A stretch of 30,052 nt of DNA from a virus: positions 1-30,052 of the IMG/VR virus record IMGVR_UViG_3300046009_003274; one strand, 5' to 3'. Below the pieces are notes generated by a model, which was not told where the DNA came from, made no database searches, and worked only from the letters and a program-made list of their open reading frames with translations. Positions 6,666-13,416 of this stretch are shown here, piece after piece (position 1 is the stretch's first letter; each line of letters opens with the position of its first letter). Made by a program: the position numbers and the translations under genes.

Positions 6666-7006
6666 AATGCGAATGTAAAGAAAACGAATCCCCGCCGCTT
6701 TCCTACATCGAGGAGTCGGAGAAGCAGATCACCACCCTCCGCGCCGAGGTGGAGCGGCTGACGCGAAACGTGACCATGCTGGGGAAGTGGCGCGATCTTG
6801 CGGAGGAAGACAACGAAAGCCTCCGCTCCCAACTCTCCGATCGCGACGCCGAGGTGCGGGCGCTGCGGGAACTGATCGAAGGCAGCGGCGAATGGTCGCC
6901 GAACTCGCGCGGAAAGATGATCTTTCGCTTCGGCGGCGGGTTCATTGCAGACGACGCAACGCTCGCTTTGATCACGGGCGAGCCGGGGCCAGGGGGTGAG
7001 GGATGA
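6662..7006 (+). CDS. Hypothetical coiled-coil protein of the GC-rich island (114 residues)
   Basis: ATG 6662 overlaps the preceding TGA and has GGAGGGG just upstream; the frame stays open further 5' but with no better start. The N-terminus is Cys-rich (MKCECKENE). Residues about 20-75 form a heptad-like coiled coil (EKQITTLRAEVERLTRNV and the following stretch). The C-terminal part is Gly-rich (FRFGGGF). The function is unknown; coiled coils of this type are common in small accessory proteins of phages of GC-rich hosts. It is coupled by ATGA to the next gene. Confidence 0.7.
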   Translation: MKCECKENESPPLSYIEESEKQITTLRAEVERLTRNVTMLGKWRDLAEEDNESLRSQLSDRDAEVRALRELIEGSGEWSPNSRGKMIFRFGGGFIADDATLALITGEPGPGGEG

Positions 7007-7209
7007 GCGACGAACTGCGACTGGCGCAATCAAACCTTGAGTACGCGGAAGCCGAGATCGAGAGGCTGAAGAATGCACTCGACATGGCGAGGGCAGACTA
7101 CGCGGAGAGGGCAGAGCAGCACCTCGATGCATTGATCGAACTGGAGGACCGACGCGAGTTCATGACGGCGGATCAGAAACTAGGACGAAGCACTGGAGGA
7201 AAGTCATGA
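7003..7209 (+). CDS. Hypothetical coiled-coil protein of the GC-rich island (68 residues)
   Basis: ATG 7003 overlaps the previous stop (ATGA). The product is almost entirely one charged helix (NLEYAEAEIERLKNALDMAR, then an Ala/Glu-rich stretch to about residue 55), suggesting a coiled coil that may pair with the product of 6662-7006. No family is recognised. The last ~35 nt (aaactaggacgaagcactgg) already look like phage-core composition, placing the island's right edge inside this gene. Its stop overlaps the thyX ATG. Confidence 0.65.
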   Translation: MSDELRLAQSNLEYAEAEIERLKNALDMARADYAERAEQHLDALIELEDRREFMTADQKLGRSTGGKS

Positions 7210-7841
7210 CTAATGTACGACTGATCTGTGTAAGTAAACCTGTTCTCCCTGAGATTCCTGACAGTGAAGCCCTGCTTGGGTACTTCGCTAGAGTATCCTC
7301 TGCGAAGCAGGAGGAGCACGAGACAGCACCTAGACTCCTGAAGTACCTGAAGCGTCATGAGGAGTGGTCTCCATTTGAGATGTGCTCAGCGACTATGGAG
7401 ATACATACTACTCGTGATATCTCCAGACAGATCCTGAGACACAGGAGCTTCAGCTTTCAGGAGTTCAGTCAGAGATATGCAGAGGTTCCTGATGAGATCT
7501 CTCCTAGGGAAGCTAGGATGCAGGACCATAAGAACAGACAGAACAGCACTGAGACTGATGATGCTGTGCTCAGTAACTGGTTCCACTGGGAACAAAAAGC
7601 GGTATGGAAACACGCCATGAGTGTATACAAGGACGCACTGCATGCTGGCGTTGCCAAGGAACAAGCCAGAGCACTGCTACCTGAAGGTCTGACTAGTACC
7701 AAGCTGTACATGGCAGGGACTGTCAGGTCATGGATGCACTACACTGACCTGAGGTGTAAACCTGAGACTCAGAAAGAACATCGTGAGATCGCTGAACAAT
7801 GCCGTGAAATCCTGTATACTGAGTTCCCGTCCCTGAGGTGA
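7206..7841 (+). CDS. thyX: FAD-dependent thymidylate synthase ThyX
   Basis: A 211-residue flavin-dependent thymidylate synthase, which converts dUMP to dTMP using methylene-tetrahydrofolate, NADPH and FAD. The ThyX signature RHR-x7-S is intact at R78-H79-R80 to S88 (RHRSFSFQEFSQRY). Length is normal for the family. A C-terminal RSWMHYTDLRC stretch matches the substrate-binding end. GGAGG precedes the start at the usual distance and the ATG overlaps the upstream stop. With RNR and MazG it forms the phage dNTP-supply set. Confidence 0.95.
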   Translation: MTNVRLICVSKPVLPEIPDSEALLGYFARVSSAKQEEHETAPRLLKYLKRHEEWSPFEMCSATMEIHTTRDISRQILRHRSFSFQEFSQRYAEVPDEISPREARMQDHKNRQNSTETDDAVLSNWFHWEQKAVWKHAMSVYKDALHAGVAKEQARALLPEGLTSTKLYMAGTVRSWMHYTDLRCKPETQKEHREIAEQCREILYTEFPSLR

Positions 7842-7845
7842 CAGC

Positions 7846-8640
7846 ATGAACTCTAAGACAAAGCCGATCACTCACTGTGTGATTCCTGATACTCAGATCA
7901 AACCCGGTGTTCCCACTGAGCATATCACTGCAGCGAGTAACTATATCCTCGACAAGAAGCCTGACGTGATCGTGGTACTAGGTGACTGGTTCGACATGCC
8001 TAGCATGTCTCAGTACGAGCAGAGAGGGAGCAAGTACTTTGAAGGTAAGTCCTACATATCAGATATCGATGCTGGGATTGCTGGTATGGACTTGCTGTTT
8101 GACCCGTGGATCAGATACAATAACGCTCGTAAGAAATCCAAGCATGCTTTATACACTCCACGGACGGTGTTTATCACAGGAAACCATGAGCATCGCATTC
8201 AGCGAGCAGTCTATCAAGACCCAAGGTTGGAAGGTACAATTTCCCTAGACGACCTCAGGCTCCGTAGACACTTCGATGAGGTCCATGACTTCTTGGAGAT
8301 TGTAGACATCGATGGCATTCTATACTCCCATTACTTCCAGAATCCCGACTCGGCGAAACGTATGCCTCTGGGAGGACAGGTTCCTAACAGACTTAGATCC
8401 ATCGGTCAGAGTTTTACCCAAGGACACCAGCAGGGTCTTAGTGTTGGTATGCGATACACTCCTACTGGTAAAGCACAGCGAGGCATTGTCGCAGGCAGTT
8501 TCTACCAACATGACGAGCATTACGCTGGACCGCAAGGAAGTAATTACTGGCGTGGCATTCTCTTCTGCCACGAGGTTCAGGCCGGCGACTATAGCTTGAT
8601 GGAGGTCAGCATTGATTACCTACTTAAGGAGTGGCTGTAA
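7846..8640 (+). CDS. Calcineurin-like metallophosphoesterase
   Basis: A 264-residue member of the metallophosphoesterase fold found in many phage replication and nucleotide operons. Metal-binding blocks: IPDTQ (D15; the usual DxH is altered to DxQ), LGDWFD (G46-D47), GNHEHR (N113-H114), YSHYF (H162), and GHQQG (H194, where GHTH is usual). The third and last blocks show that it is not a Ser/Thr protein phosphatase of textbook type. The substrate is unknown. The neighbouring thyX, mazG and nrd genes suggest nucleotide or nucleic-acid phosphoester cleavage. It starts 4 nt after thyX. Confidence 0.85.
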   Translation: MNSKTKPITHCVIPDTQIKPGVPTEHITAASNYILDKKPDVIVVLGDWFDMPSMSQYEQRGSKYFEGKSYISDIDAGIAGMDLLFDPWIRYNNARKKSKHALYTPRTVFITGNHEHRIQRAVYQDPRLEGTISLDDLRLRRHFDEVHDFLEIVDIDGILYSHYFQNPDSAKRMPLGGQVPNRLRSIGQSFTQGHQQGLSVGMRYTPTGKAQRGIVAGSFYQHDEHYAGPQGSNYWRGILFCHEVQAGDYSLMEVSIDYLLKEWL

Positions 8641-8798
8641 TGGCTAAGACAGAGACAGCTAAGGTAAAGAATCAAACCACAGTCCTGAAATGTTCCTGCT
8701 CTCACGAGTACCAAGATCGTAAATACGGTAACAAGATGAGAGTCAAGAACAGCTGTGGTAAAGGTTTCCGTTGTACCGTGTGTGGGAGCGTGTCATGA
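8640..8798 (+). CDS. Small zinc-ribbon protein, 52 residues
   Basis: A short gene that fills 8640-8798. ATG 8640 overlaps the phosphoesterase stop (TAATG) and TGA 8796-8798 overlaps the next ATG (ATGA), so both junctions match the operon style. The protein has Cys at C18 and C20 (LKCSCSHEYQ), C39 (KNSCGKGF) and a clear C45-x2-C48 knuckle (FRCTVCGS), consistent with a single zinc site. The function is unknown; such mini zinc ribbons are often nucleic-acid or polymerase binders. Confidence 0.75.
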   Translation: MAKTETAKVKNQTTVLKCSCSHEYQDRKYGNKMRVKNSCGKGFRCTVCGSVS

Positions 8799-8983
8799 TC
8801 GAAGCGTTTGTTACCAGAGCAGTAGGACTCACAGAGAAAGGGAAAAAGATCGGAGTCTGGGTAGTGGAAGAAGTAGACGACAAGCAGAACACGGTGAAGT
8901 ACACTGAGTACACTACCAAGGAAGAAGCTTGGAAGCGTGCATGCAAGGTGAACAAAGAACCGTACATTGAAGGAGACTTCTAG
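8795..8983 (+). CDS. Hypothetical protein, 62 residues
   Basis: Starts at ATG 8795, coupled to the zinc-ribbon gene by ATGA; an earlier in-frame ATG at 8771 would lie inside that gene. The product is small, charged and beta-rich (IGVWVVEEVDDKQNTVKYTE), then a helix with EEAWKRACKV. No known domain is recognised. Its TAG overlaps the GTG of the MazG-like gene. Confidence 0.65.
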   Translation: MIEAFVTRAVGLTEKGKKIGVWVVEEVDDKQNTVKYTEYTTKEEAWKRACKVNKEPYIEGDF

Positions 8984-9402
8984 TGGAGAGCTACAGAGAA
9001 CTAGTAGACGCACTCACTGTACCTGTGTTCGAGGTACGTGGTAACTTCAAGAACATGGCTGCCACTGAGGTTGACTTCCTGCATGCATGTGTAGGACTCA
9101 GCACAGAGGCAGGGGAGCTTCTGGACGTAGCCAAGAAGATCCTGTTCTACGGTCAGTCAATGGACGAGCACCGTGAGAACATCCGTGAGGAGCTGGGGGA
9201 TCTGATCTTCTACCTTGAGCTGGCATGTGCTGCCATGAGCACAGACTCAGACTCCATGAAAGCCAAGAACAAGGTGAAGCTTCTTACTCGGTACTCCTCT
9301 GGCAGGTTCAGCAAGGAGGAAGCCAAGTGCAGGCTTGACAAGTCTCTTGATACCCCTGATCCTGCAATGGTCCAGAACAAAGACGGGAGCTTCGAGATCT
9401 AA
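8983..9402 (+). CDS. MazG-like nucleoside triphosphate pyrophosphohydrolase
   Basis: A 139-residue all-alpha NTP pyrophosphatase. The MazG/dUTPase-like metal site is visible as GLSTEAGELLD (E42-x2-E45) and REELGDLIFYL (E70-x2-D73). Such phage enzymes hydrolyse unwanted (d)NTPs or, in host MazG, lower the alarmone ppGpp; the substrate cannot be told here. The start is GTG overlapping the previous stop. It is the last protein gene before the tRNA pair. Confidence 0.85.
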   Translation: MESYRELVDALTVPVFEVRGNFKNMAATEVDFLHACVGLSTEAGELLDVAKKILFYGQSMDEHRENIREELGDLIFYLELACAAMSTDSDSMKAKNKVKLLTRYSSGRFSKEEAKCRLDKSLDTPDPAMVQNKDGSFEI

Positions 9403-9409
9403 CTGTTCC

Positions 9410-9485
9410 GCCTGTGTAGCTCAGTTGGTAGAGCAACTGCCTTGTAAGCAGAAGGTCGTGGGTTCAACTCCTACCACAGGCACCA
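9410..9485 (+). tRNA. tRNA-Thr (anticodon TGT)
   Basis: Acceptor GCCTGTG/CACAGGC, discriminator A, encoded CCA 9483-9485. The D arm is AGCTCAGTTGGTAGAGC. The anticodon loop CTTGTAA sits on the CTGC/GCAG stem, giving TGT, which reads ACA. The T arm GTGGG-TTCAACT-CCTAC has a G-T pair. It lies 7 nt after the MazG-like gene and 4 nt before tRNA-Gly. Confidence 0.94.
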
Positions 9486-9489
9486 CTTT

Positions 9490-9564
9490 GCGCTGCTAGC
9501 ACAACGGCTAGTGCTACTGCCTTCCAAGCAGAGGATCGGGGTTCGATTCCCCGGCAGCGCACCA
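9490..9564 (+). tRNA. tRNA-Gly (anticodon TCC)
   Basis: Acceptor GCGCTGC/GCAGCGC, discriminator A, encoded CCA 9562-9564. The D arm is GCACAACGGCTAGTGC. The anticodon loop CTTCCAA gives TCC, which reads GGA, a very common Gly codon in this window. The T arm is CGGGG-TTCGATT-CCCCG. It forms a tandem pair with tRNA-Thr. Confidence 0.94.
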
Positions 9565-9615
9565 CAGGAATCCCGATTCTAAGGGCCTTCCAGACAGACC
9601 CGCTACCCTCCTACC

Positions 9616-9637
9616 GGGCCTCTCTAAGAGGCCCCTT
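9616..9637 (+). terminator. Terminator-like hairpin after the tRNA pair
   Basis: GGGCCTCT (9616-9623) pairs perfectly with AGAGGCCC (9627-9634) around a 3-nt loop, followed by CTTCT, so the U tract is short. The hairpin lies in the 178-nt gap between tRNA-Gly and nrdA. It could end part of the upstream operon transcription or define the 3' end of the tRNA precursor. Confidence 0.5.
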
Positions 9638-9695
9638 CTAGGGCTTCCTAGAGCCTTACAGAGGCATGTTTTACTGGCATCCTAGATCCGAACTG

Positions 9696-9707
9696 TGGGG
9701 TACCCCA
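9696..9707. promoter_or_regulatory. 12-bp perfect palindrome upstream of nrdA
   Basis: TGGGGTACCCCA is a perfect inverted repeat 36 nt before the nrdA ATG, in the only real intergenic space of the plus-strand operon. It could be an operator for a dimeric protein or a small leader hairpin. It does not resemble the NrdR box consensus. The nrdA SD (CAGGAG) follows at about 9732-9737. No convincing -35/-10 pair is seen in 9640-9695. Confidence 0.3.
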
Positions 9708-9742
9708 GTGGTCAGAGGGAACCACCTACTTCAGGAGTCACC

Positions 9743-11434
9743 ATGAACCTGTCCGACCATGCAGAGAAGCTTCTCAGAGAACACTACATGCTCCCTGAGG
9801 AGAAGAACCCTAGGGACGTAATGATCCGTGCAGCTAGCACGTTCTGCGGGGGAGACACAGAGCTACGGGATCGTCTGATCTCCTACACTGACCAGAAATG
9901 GTTCATGTACTCCAGTCCGATCCTGAGTAATGCAGGCACTAGGAGCATGCCTATCAGCTGCTTCCTTAGTTACGTACCAGACTCAATCACAGGGTTGATT
10001 CAGCATGAATCAGAAATCAGACACCTTTCAATTCTTGGAGGGGGAATCGGTACTCATTGGAGTTCTGTGCGCAGTATCGGGCAAGAAACTAAACACGGTG
10101 CTAGAACTCCCGGAATCATACCGTTCCTGCACTGCACTGACTCAGCCATGCTTGCTTACCACCAAGGACAAACTAGACGAGGAAGCGCTGCTGCATATCT
10201 GGATGTATCACATCCAGAGATTCTAGAGTTCATCACCATGAGAACCCCCAAGGGGGACTCGAACAGAGTGAACCTGAACCTGCACCACGGTGTGAATATC
10301 TCCCAGAGGTTCATGGATGCAGTGGTTCAGGGTACAGAGTTCCCTCTGGTAGATCCTCACTCAGGTATAGTTACGAAGTACGTGGATGCCAGAGAACTCT
10401 GGAGTCTCCTGATCAAGACTCGGTACCAGACAGGTGAGCCGTACCTGCACTGGATCGACAAGAGTAACGCTGCACTGAACCCTGCCCTGCACCAGAAAGG
10501 CTACCGTGTACGTGGTAGTAACCTGTGTGCAGAGATCGTCCTGCCTACTGGACCTGATTACACAGCAGTGTGCTGCCTCTCCTCACTGAACCTTGAGTAC
10601 TACGGTGAGTGGGAACACACGAGGATCGTGGAAGATGTCACTGAAATGCTGGATAATGTCTTGGAGTACTTTATTGCTAGAGCGCCTGAGTCTGTTCGTA
10701 ATGCTGTGCGTTCTGCACAGTATGAACGCAGCATTGGCATTGGTGCAATGGGCTTCCACAGTCTACTCCAACGTAGAGGTATTCCTTTCGAGTCTGCTCA
10801 GGCAGTCTCCTTGAACAAGAGAATCTTCAGAGAGATCAAGTTGCGTGCGTACGAGCATTCGTGTAACCTTGCTAAGGTACGAGGAGAGCCAGAGGGGCTT
10901 GCTGGAACAGGCCAGAGAAATGCTCACCTGTTGGCTATTGCTCCTAATTCTAATAACAGTATCCTTCTCGATACATCCCCAAGTATCGAACCTTGGAAAG
11001 CTAATTGCTTTGAACACACGACCAGAATCGGTAGTATCTTCAAGAAGAACTCATACTTGGAAGCTACGCTTGGTTCACTCGGCATGAACACACCTGAGGT
11101 GTGGAAGAGCATCATGCAGAACGAGGGATCAGTACAGCATCTGGATATCCCTGAGTGGGATAAGCTGGTGTACAAGACGGCTAACGAGATCGATCAACAC
11201 TGGGTTGTCCAGCATGCTGCAGACAGACAGGAGTACGTGTGTCAGGCACAGAGCCTGAACCTGTTCTTCCCTGCAGCAGCAGACGTGAACTACGTGCAGA
11301 GTGTTCACCTGAAAGCAGCTATGTCTCCGGTGAAGACTCTGTATTACCTTAGAACTGATGGCAAGAAGTCTGAGAGCATTGACCTGAAGATCATCAGGAA
11401 TCCTCTCCAAGACTGTATTGCCTGCGAAGGCTAG
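9743..11434 (+). CDS. nrdA: Ribonucleotide reductase class I, large (alpha) subunit
   Basis: A 563-residue catalytic subunit that reduces ribonucleoside diphosphates. Active-site residues are visible: redox Cys C73 (SCFLSY) and C277 (VCCLSSLNL), radical Cys C262 with N260 and E264 (SNLCAEI), paired tyrosines in TLYYLRT, and a C-terminal CxxC (CIACEG) for re-reduction. It is much shorter than E. coli NrdA (761) because the N-terminal ATP-cone domain is absent, so dATP inhibition through that site should be lost. Start ATG 9743 is chosen for the CAGGAG SD; the frame opens earlier at 9695 inside the palindromic leader. The partner nrdB lies 975 nt downstream. Confidence 0.95.
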   Translation: MNLSDHAEKLLREHYMLPEEKNPRDVMIRAASTFCGGDTELRDRLISYTDQKWFMYSSPILSNAGTRSMPISCFLSYVPDSITGLIQHESEIRHLSILGGGIGTHWSSVRSIGQETKHGARTPGIIPFLHCTDSAMLAYHQGQTRRGSAAAYLDVSHPEILEFITMRTPKGDSNRVNLNLHHGVNISQRFMDAVVQGTEFPLVDPHSGIVTKYVDARELWSLLIKTRYQTGEPYLHWIDKSNAALNPALHQKGYRVRGSNLCAEIVLPTGPDYTAVCCLSSLNLEYYGEWEHTRIVEDVTEMLDNVLEYFIARAPESVRNAVRSAQYERSIGIGAMGFHSLLQRRGIPFESAQAVSLNKRIFREIKLRAYEHSCNLAKVRGEPEGLAGTGQRNAHLLAIAPNSNNSILLDTSPSIEPWKANCFEHTTRIGSIFKKNSYLEATLGSLGMNTPEVWKSIMQNEGSVQHLDIPEWDKLVYKTANEIDQHWVVQHAADRQEYVCQAQSLNLFFPAAADVNYVQSVHLKAAMSPVKTLYYLRTDGKKSESIDLKIIRNPLQDCIACEG

Positions 11435-11443
11435 TGAGGGATA

Positions 11444-11533
11444 ATGCAAGAACTAATTCTAGTGTTTCTGGGTGTAGTGTTCTTTGGTGTACTGATCTGG
11501 ATTCTTGATGGAGGGATAGATGATGAAACTTAG
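11444..11533 (+). CDS. Predicted single-pass membrane peptide, 29 residues
   Basis: A tiny frame, ATG 11444 to TAG 11533, preceded by GAGGGATA. Residues 4-21 (LILVFLGVVFFGVLIWIL) form one strongly hydrophobic helix, followed by a short acidic tail (DGGIDDET). It fills the gap after nrdA and overlaps the next gene by 14 nt. It resembles other small phage membrane peptides in shape only. It has no holin features beyond the single helix, and the function is unknown. Confidence 0.55.
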   Translation: MQELILVFLGVVFFGVLIWILDGGIDDET

Positions 11534-11732
11534 GTCAACTGAAACCAGTAACCGTCAGGAGATCTGGAGCCGTAACGATCATATCGGAGACACGGTGTGG
11601 AACCCAGTGAGCAACCAGTGGGAGCTGGACTGTACTAGCGTGGAAGAGATGCTCACAGTGGACCAGCTGAAGCAGATCTGCAAGATCCTTGAGACGAAGA
11701 ACAGCATGATCGGAGGTTCTGTTCATGGGTAA
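11520..11732 (+). CDS. Hypothetical protein between nrdA and nrdB (70 residues)
   Basis: ATG 11520 (or 11523) follows GGAGGG in the end of the membrane-peptide gene. The product is soluble, with an N-terminal polar part (NRQEIWSRNDHIGDTVW) and a C-terminal amphipathic helix (SVEEMLTVDQLKQICKILET). It overlaps the next gene by 8 nt. No family is recognised. There is no CxxC, so it is not a glutaredoxin for RNR. Confidence 0.65.
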   Translation: MMKLRSTETSNRQEIWSRNDHIGDTVWNPVSNQWELDCTSVEEMLTVDQLKQICKILETKNSMIGGSVHG

Positions 11733-11949
11733 GGTGATCAGCTTCAAGGGTGGACAGAAGGTAAACCATCTGGACGAGATGAACTCAGCGTTCAAGCAGC
11801 TTGACAAGTACTTTGTCCTGTGTGAGAATGAATCGCATATCATGTGCTTTCACTCAGACATGGAGCTGAGTGATCTCCTGATGTTCCAGAAGATCCTGAA
11901 TATCTATATCGATGAATGCTTCGAGCAAGGCGTGGAGTATAGCGAATGA
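11725..11949 (+). CDS. Hypothetical protein between nrdA and nrdB (74 residues)
   Basis: ATG 11725 has GGAGG about 9 nt upstream. The product is small and acidic toward the C-terminus (IDECFEQGVEYSE), with a basic start (MGKVISFKGGQK) and scattered cysteines that do not form a redox motif. It is coupled to the next gene by ATGA. Function unknown; placement within the nrd cluster is the only clue. Confidence 0.65.
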   Translation: MGKVISFKGGQKVNHLDEMNSAFKQLDKYFVLCENESHIMCFHSDMELSDLLMFQKILNIYIDECFEQGVEYSE

Positions 11950-12419
11950 GCGATCCAGCTGAAATTAATCTTCCTCCTTTGCAGGACAGACAAGTCCTGA
12001 TGGTGTTAGGCAAGCCCAAGCTGTACCAGCTTAAAGCACTGAAGACAGCACTGCACGAGATCATCAAGTCCACTCCCGGACTTGTTCTGGTTATCCCTGA
12101 AGGGGAGATCCCTGTGTTCAAGCTGGATCTGGGTAACACTCCTTGTGTGTTAGTTGAACCAATCAAAAACATACGAGGCAAGCCCAGAGTTATCCCTACA
12201 CTACGGTTGTGCTGGAGGACAAGTGTAAAACTGGTTCACCAAGAAAATGAGAACTACCTCAGCAGGATCGCTGTTCTTGCTGTTGACGGTGCTACCCCTT
12301 GGGGTAAGCAGACAAGAAACTTCTTTAACAAGCTTCCTCCTGTGTTGTACCTTTACAACGGAAGGACGGTAGTGAATGAGATAAGTAACTTCCCTGAAGG
12401 AGAGAGTAATGCTGCATGA
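11946..12419 (+). CDS. Hypothetical protein between nrdA and nrdB (157 residues)
   Basis: An alpha/beta protein with repeated beta strands (RQVLMVLG, LVLVIPEGEIPVFKL, CVLVEPI, IAVLAVDGA, VLYLYNGRTV) separated by helices. This suggests a compact soluble domain. No P-loop, zinc or redox motif is seen, and no family is recognised. It starts by ATGA overlap with its upstream neighbour and overlaps nrdB by 11 nt, so it should be translated with the RNR subunits. Confidence 0.7.
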   Translation: MSDPAEINLPPLQDRQVLMVLGKPKLYQLKALKTALHEIIKSTPGLVLVIPEGEIPVFKLDLGNTPCVLVEPIKNIRGKPRVIPTLRLCWRTSVKLVHQENENYLSRIAVLAVDGATPWGKQTRNFFNKLPPVLYLYNGRTVVNEISNFPEGESNAA

Positions 12420-13416
12420 TCCGTCACTGACGTACAGACCTTTCCAGTACCCGTGGGCTGTGGAGTATAACCAGACCCACGAGATCGACCTGCACTGGCA
12501 CGAGAAAGAGGTGAACCTGCAGCAGGATATCCAGCAGTGGAACGATGGGAAGATCACTGAACAGGAGAAGCAGTTCATAACGAACGTCCTGCGACTGTTC
12601 ACCCAGAGTGACGTGGCTGTAGGTGAGGCGTACAAGCACCTGTTGATCCCGTACTTCCAGAACAACGAGGTGAGTAACATGCTCACCAGCTTCGCTAACC
12701 GGGAGTCAGTACACCAGAGAGCTTACGCCCTGATCCCTGAGTCTCTCGGTTTCCCTGAGAGCACATGGCATGAGTTCATGGACTTCAAGGAGATGAAGCA
12801 GAAGTTCGAGTTCATCGCTCCTCACGTAGCCAAGAACAATACTGCTACCGGGATGGCTACAGCTCTGGCTAACCAGATCTTCTCTGAGGGTGTGTGCCTG
12901 TTCGGTAGCTTCGCTATGCTGTTGTACTTCAAGCAGCACGGCAAGATGCTGGGCATGTGTGAGGTGGTAGAGTGGAGTATCCGAGACGAGACCCTGCATG
13001 TTCAAGCTAACGCTGACCTGTTCCGTGCTCACTGTGAGGAGACTGGGTGTGTCTCTGATGCCCTGAAGCGCAGGATCTACAGCATGGCTAGAGAGTGTGC
13101 TGCTCTGGAGGAAGCTTTTATCCATCAGGCGTACAGTATCTGGCAGCCTCCCGGCTTACCCAAGGAGGATCTGATCCAGTATATCCAGTACCTGACTGAC
13201 CGTAGACTGGTGCAGATGGGACTCAAGGAGAACTTCGGTGTGGCACTCCCTGCCAGCCTTGAGTTCGTGTCTTGGGTAACGTCAGCTCCCCGCTTCGCGA
13301 ACTTCTTCGAGAGGCGGGTCACTGACTACCAGCAAGCAGGACTTACTGGGACGACTGATTGGCAGGCTTTGCTGGGGAATTCAACTCATCCAGAAGGGCC
13401 TTCATATCCTGAGTAA
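12409..13416 (+). CDS. nrdB: Ribonucleotide reductase class I, small (beta) subunit
   Basis: A 335-residue ferritin-like radical subunit. Ligands and radical site match E. coli NrdB in spacing: D68 (TQSDVAVGE), E99-x2-H102-x3-Y106 in RESVHQRAY (E115, H118, Y122), the EGVCLFGSF helix (E204), and DETLH (E238, H241). The radical Tyr is therefore present and this is a canonical class I enzyme. It starts at ATG 12409 with AGGAGAG about 6 nt upstream, and works with NrdA. Its last 74 nt overlap the end of the convergent minus-strand virion gene. Confidence 0.95.
   Translation: MLHDPSLTYRPFQYPWAVEYNQTHEIDLHWHEKEVNLQQDIQQWNDGKITEQEKQFITNVLRLFTQSDVAVGEAYKHLLIPYFQNNEVSNMLTSFANRESVHQRAYALIPESLGFPESTWHEFMDFKEMKQKFEFIAPHVAKNNTATGMATALANQIFSEGVCLFGSFAMLLYFKQHGKMLGMCEVVEWSIRDETLHVQANADLFRAHCEETGCVSDALKRRIYSMARECAALEEAFIHQAYSIWQPPGLPKEDLIQYIQYLTDRRLVQMGLKENFGVALPASLEFVSWVTSAPRFANFFERRVTDYQQAGLTGTTDWQALLGNSTHPEGPSYPE

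Larger units (their letters stand above)
6411..7200. other. GC-rich island of three small genes (probable horizontal acquisition)
   Basis: From about 6420 to about 7170 the sequence is clearly richer in G+C (by eye roughly 60-65 % against roughly 50 % on either side), with many GCG, CGC, GCC and CGG codons that are uncommon elsewhere in the window. It contains exactly three ORFs, joined to each other and to both neighbours by ATGA/GTGA overlaps. It begins about 210 nt after a tRNA-Arg and ends at thyX. No integrase, inverted repeats or direct-repeat boundary is obvious. Confidence 0.75.

Noticed and set aside
6494-7132. 212-residue minus-strand ORF in the GC-rich island
   Set aside because: Long open antisense frames are expected in GC-rich DNA. 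The three plus-strand ORFs have coupled starts and coiled-coil logic, and this one has neither.
8771-8794. Upstream start for the 62-residue gene
   Set aside because: It would overlap the zinc-ribbon gene by 28 nt, while ATG 8795 gives the usual ATGA junction.
9695-9742. Sixteen extra residues at the NrdA N-terminus
   Set aside because: They would be encoded by the palindromic leader and lack an SD, whereas ATG 9743 has CAGGAG at the right distance.
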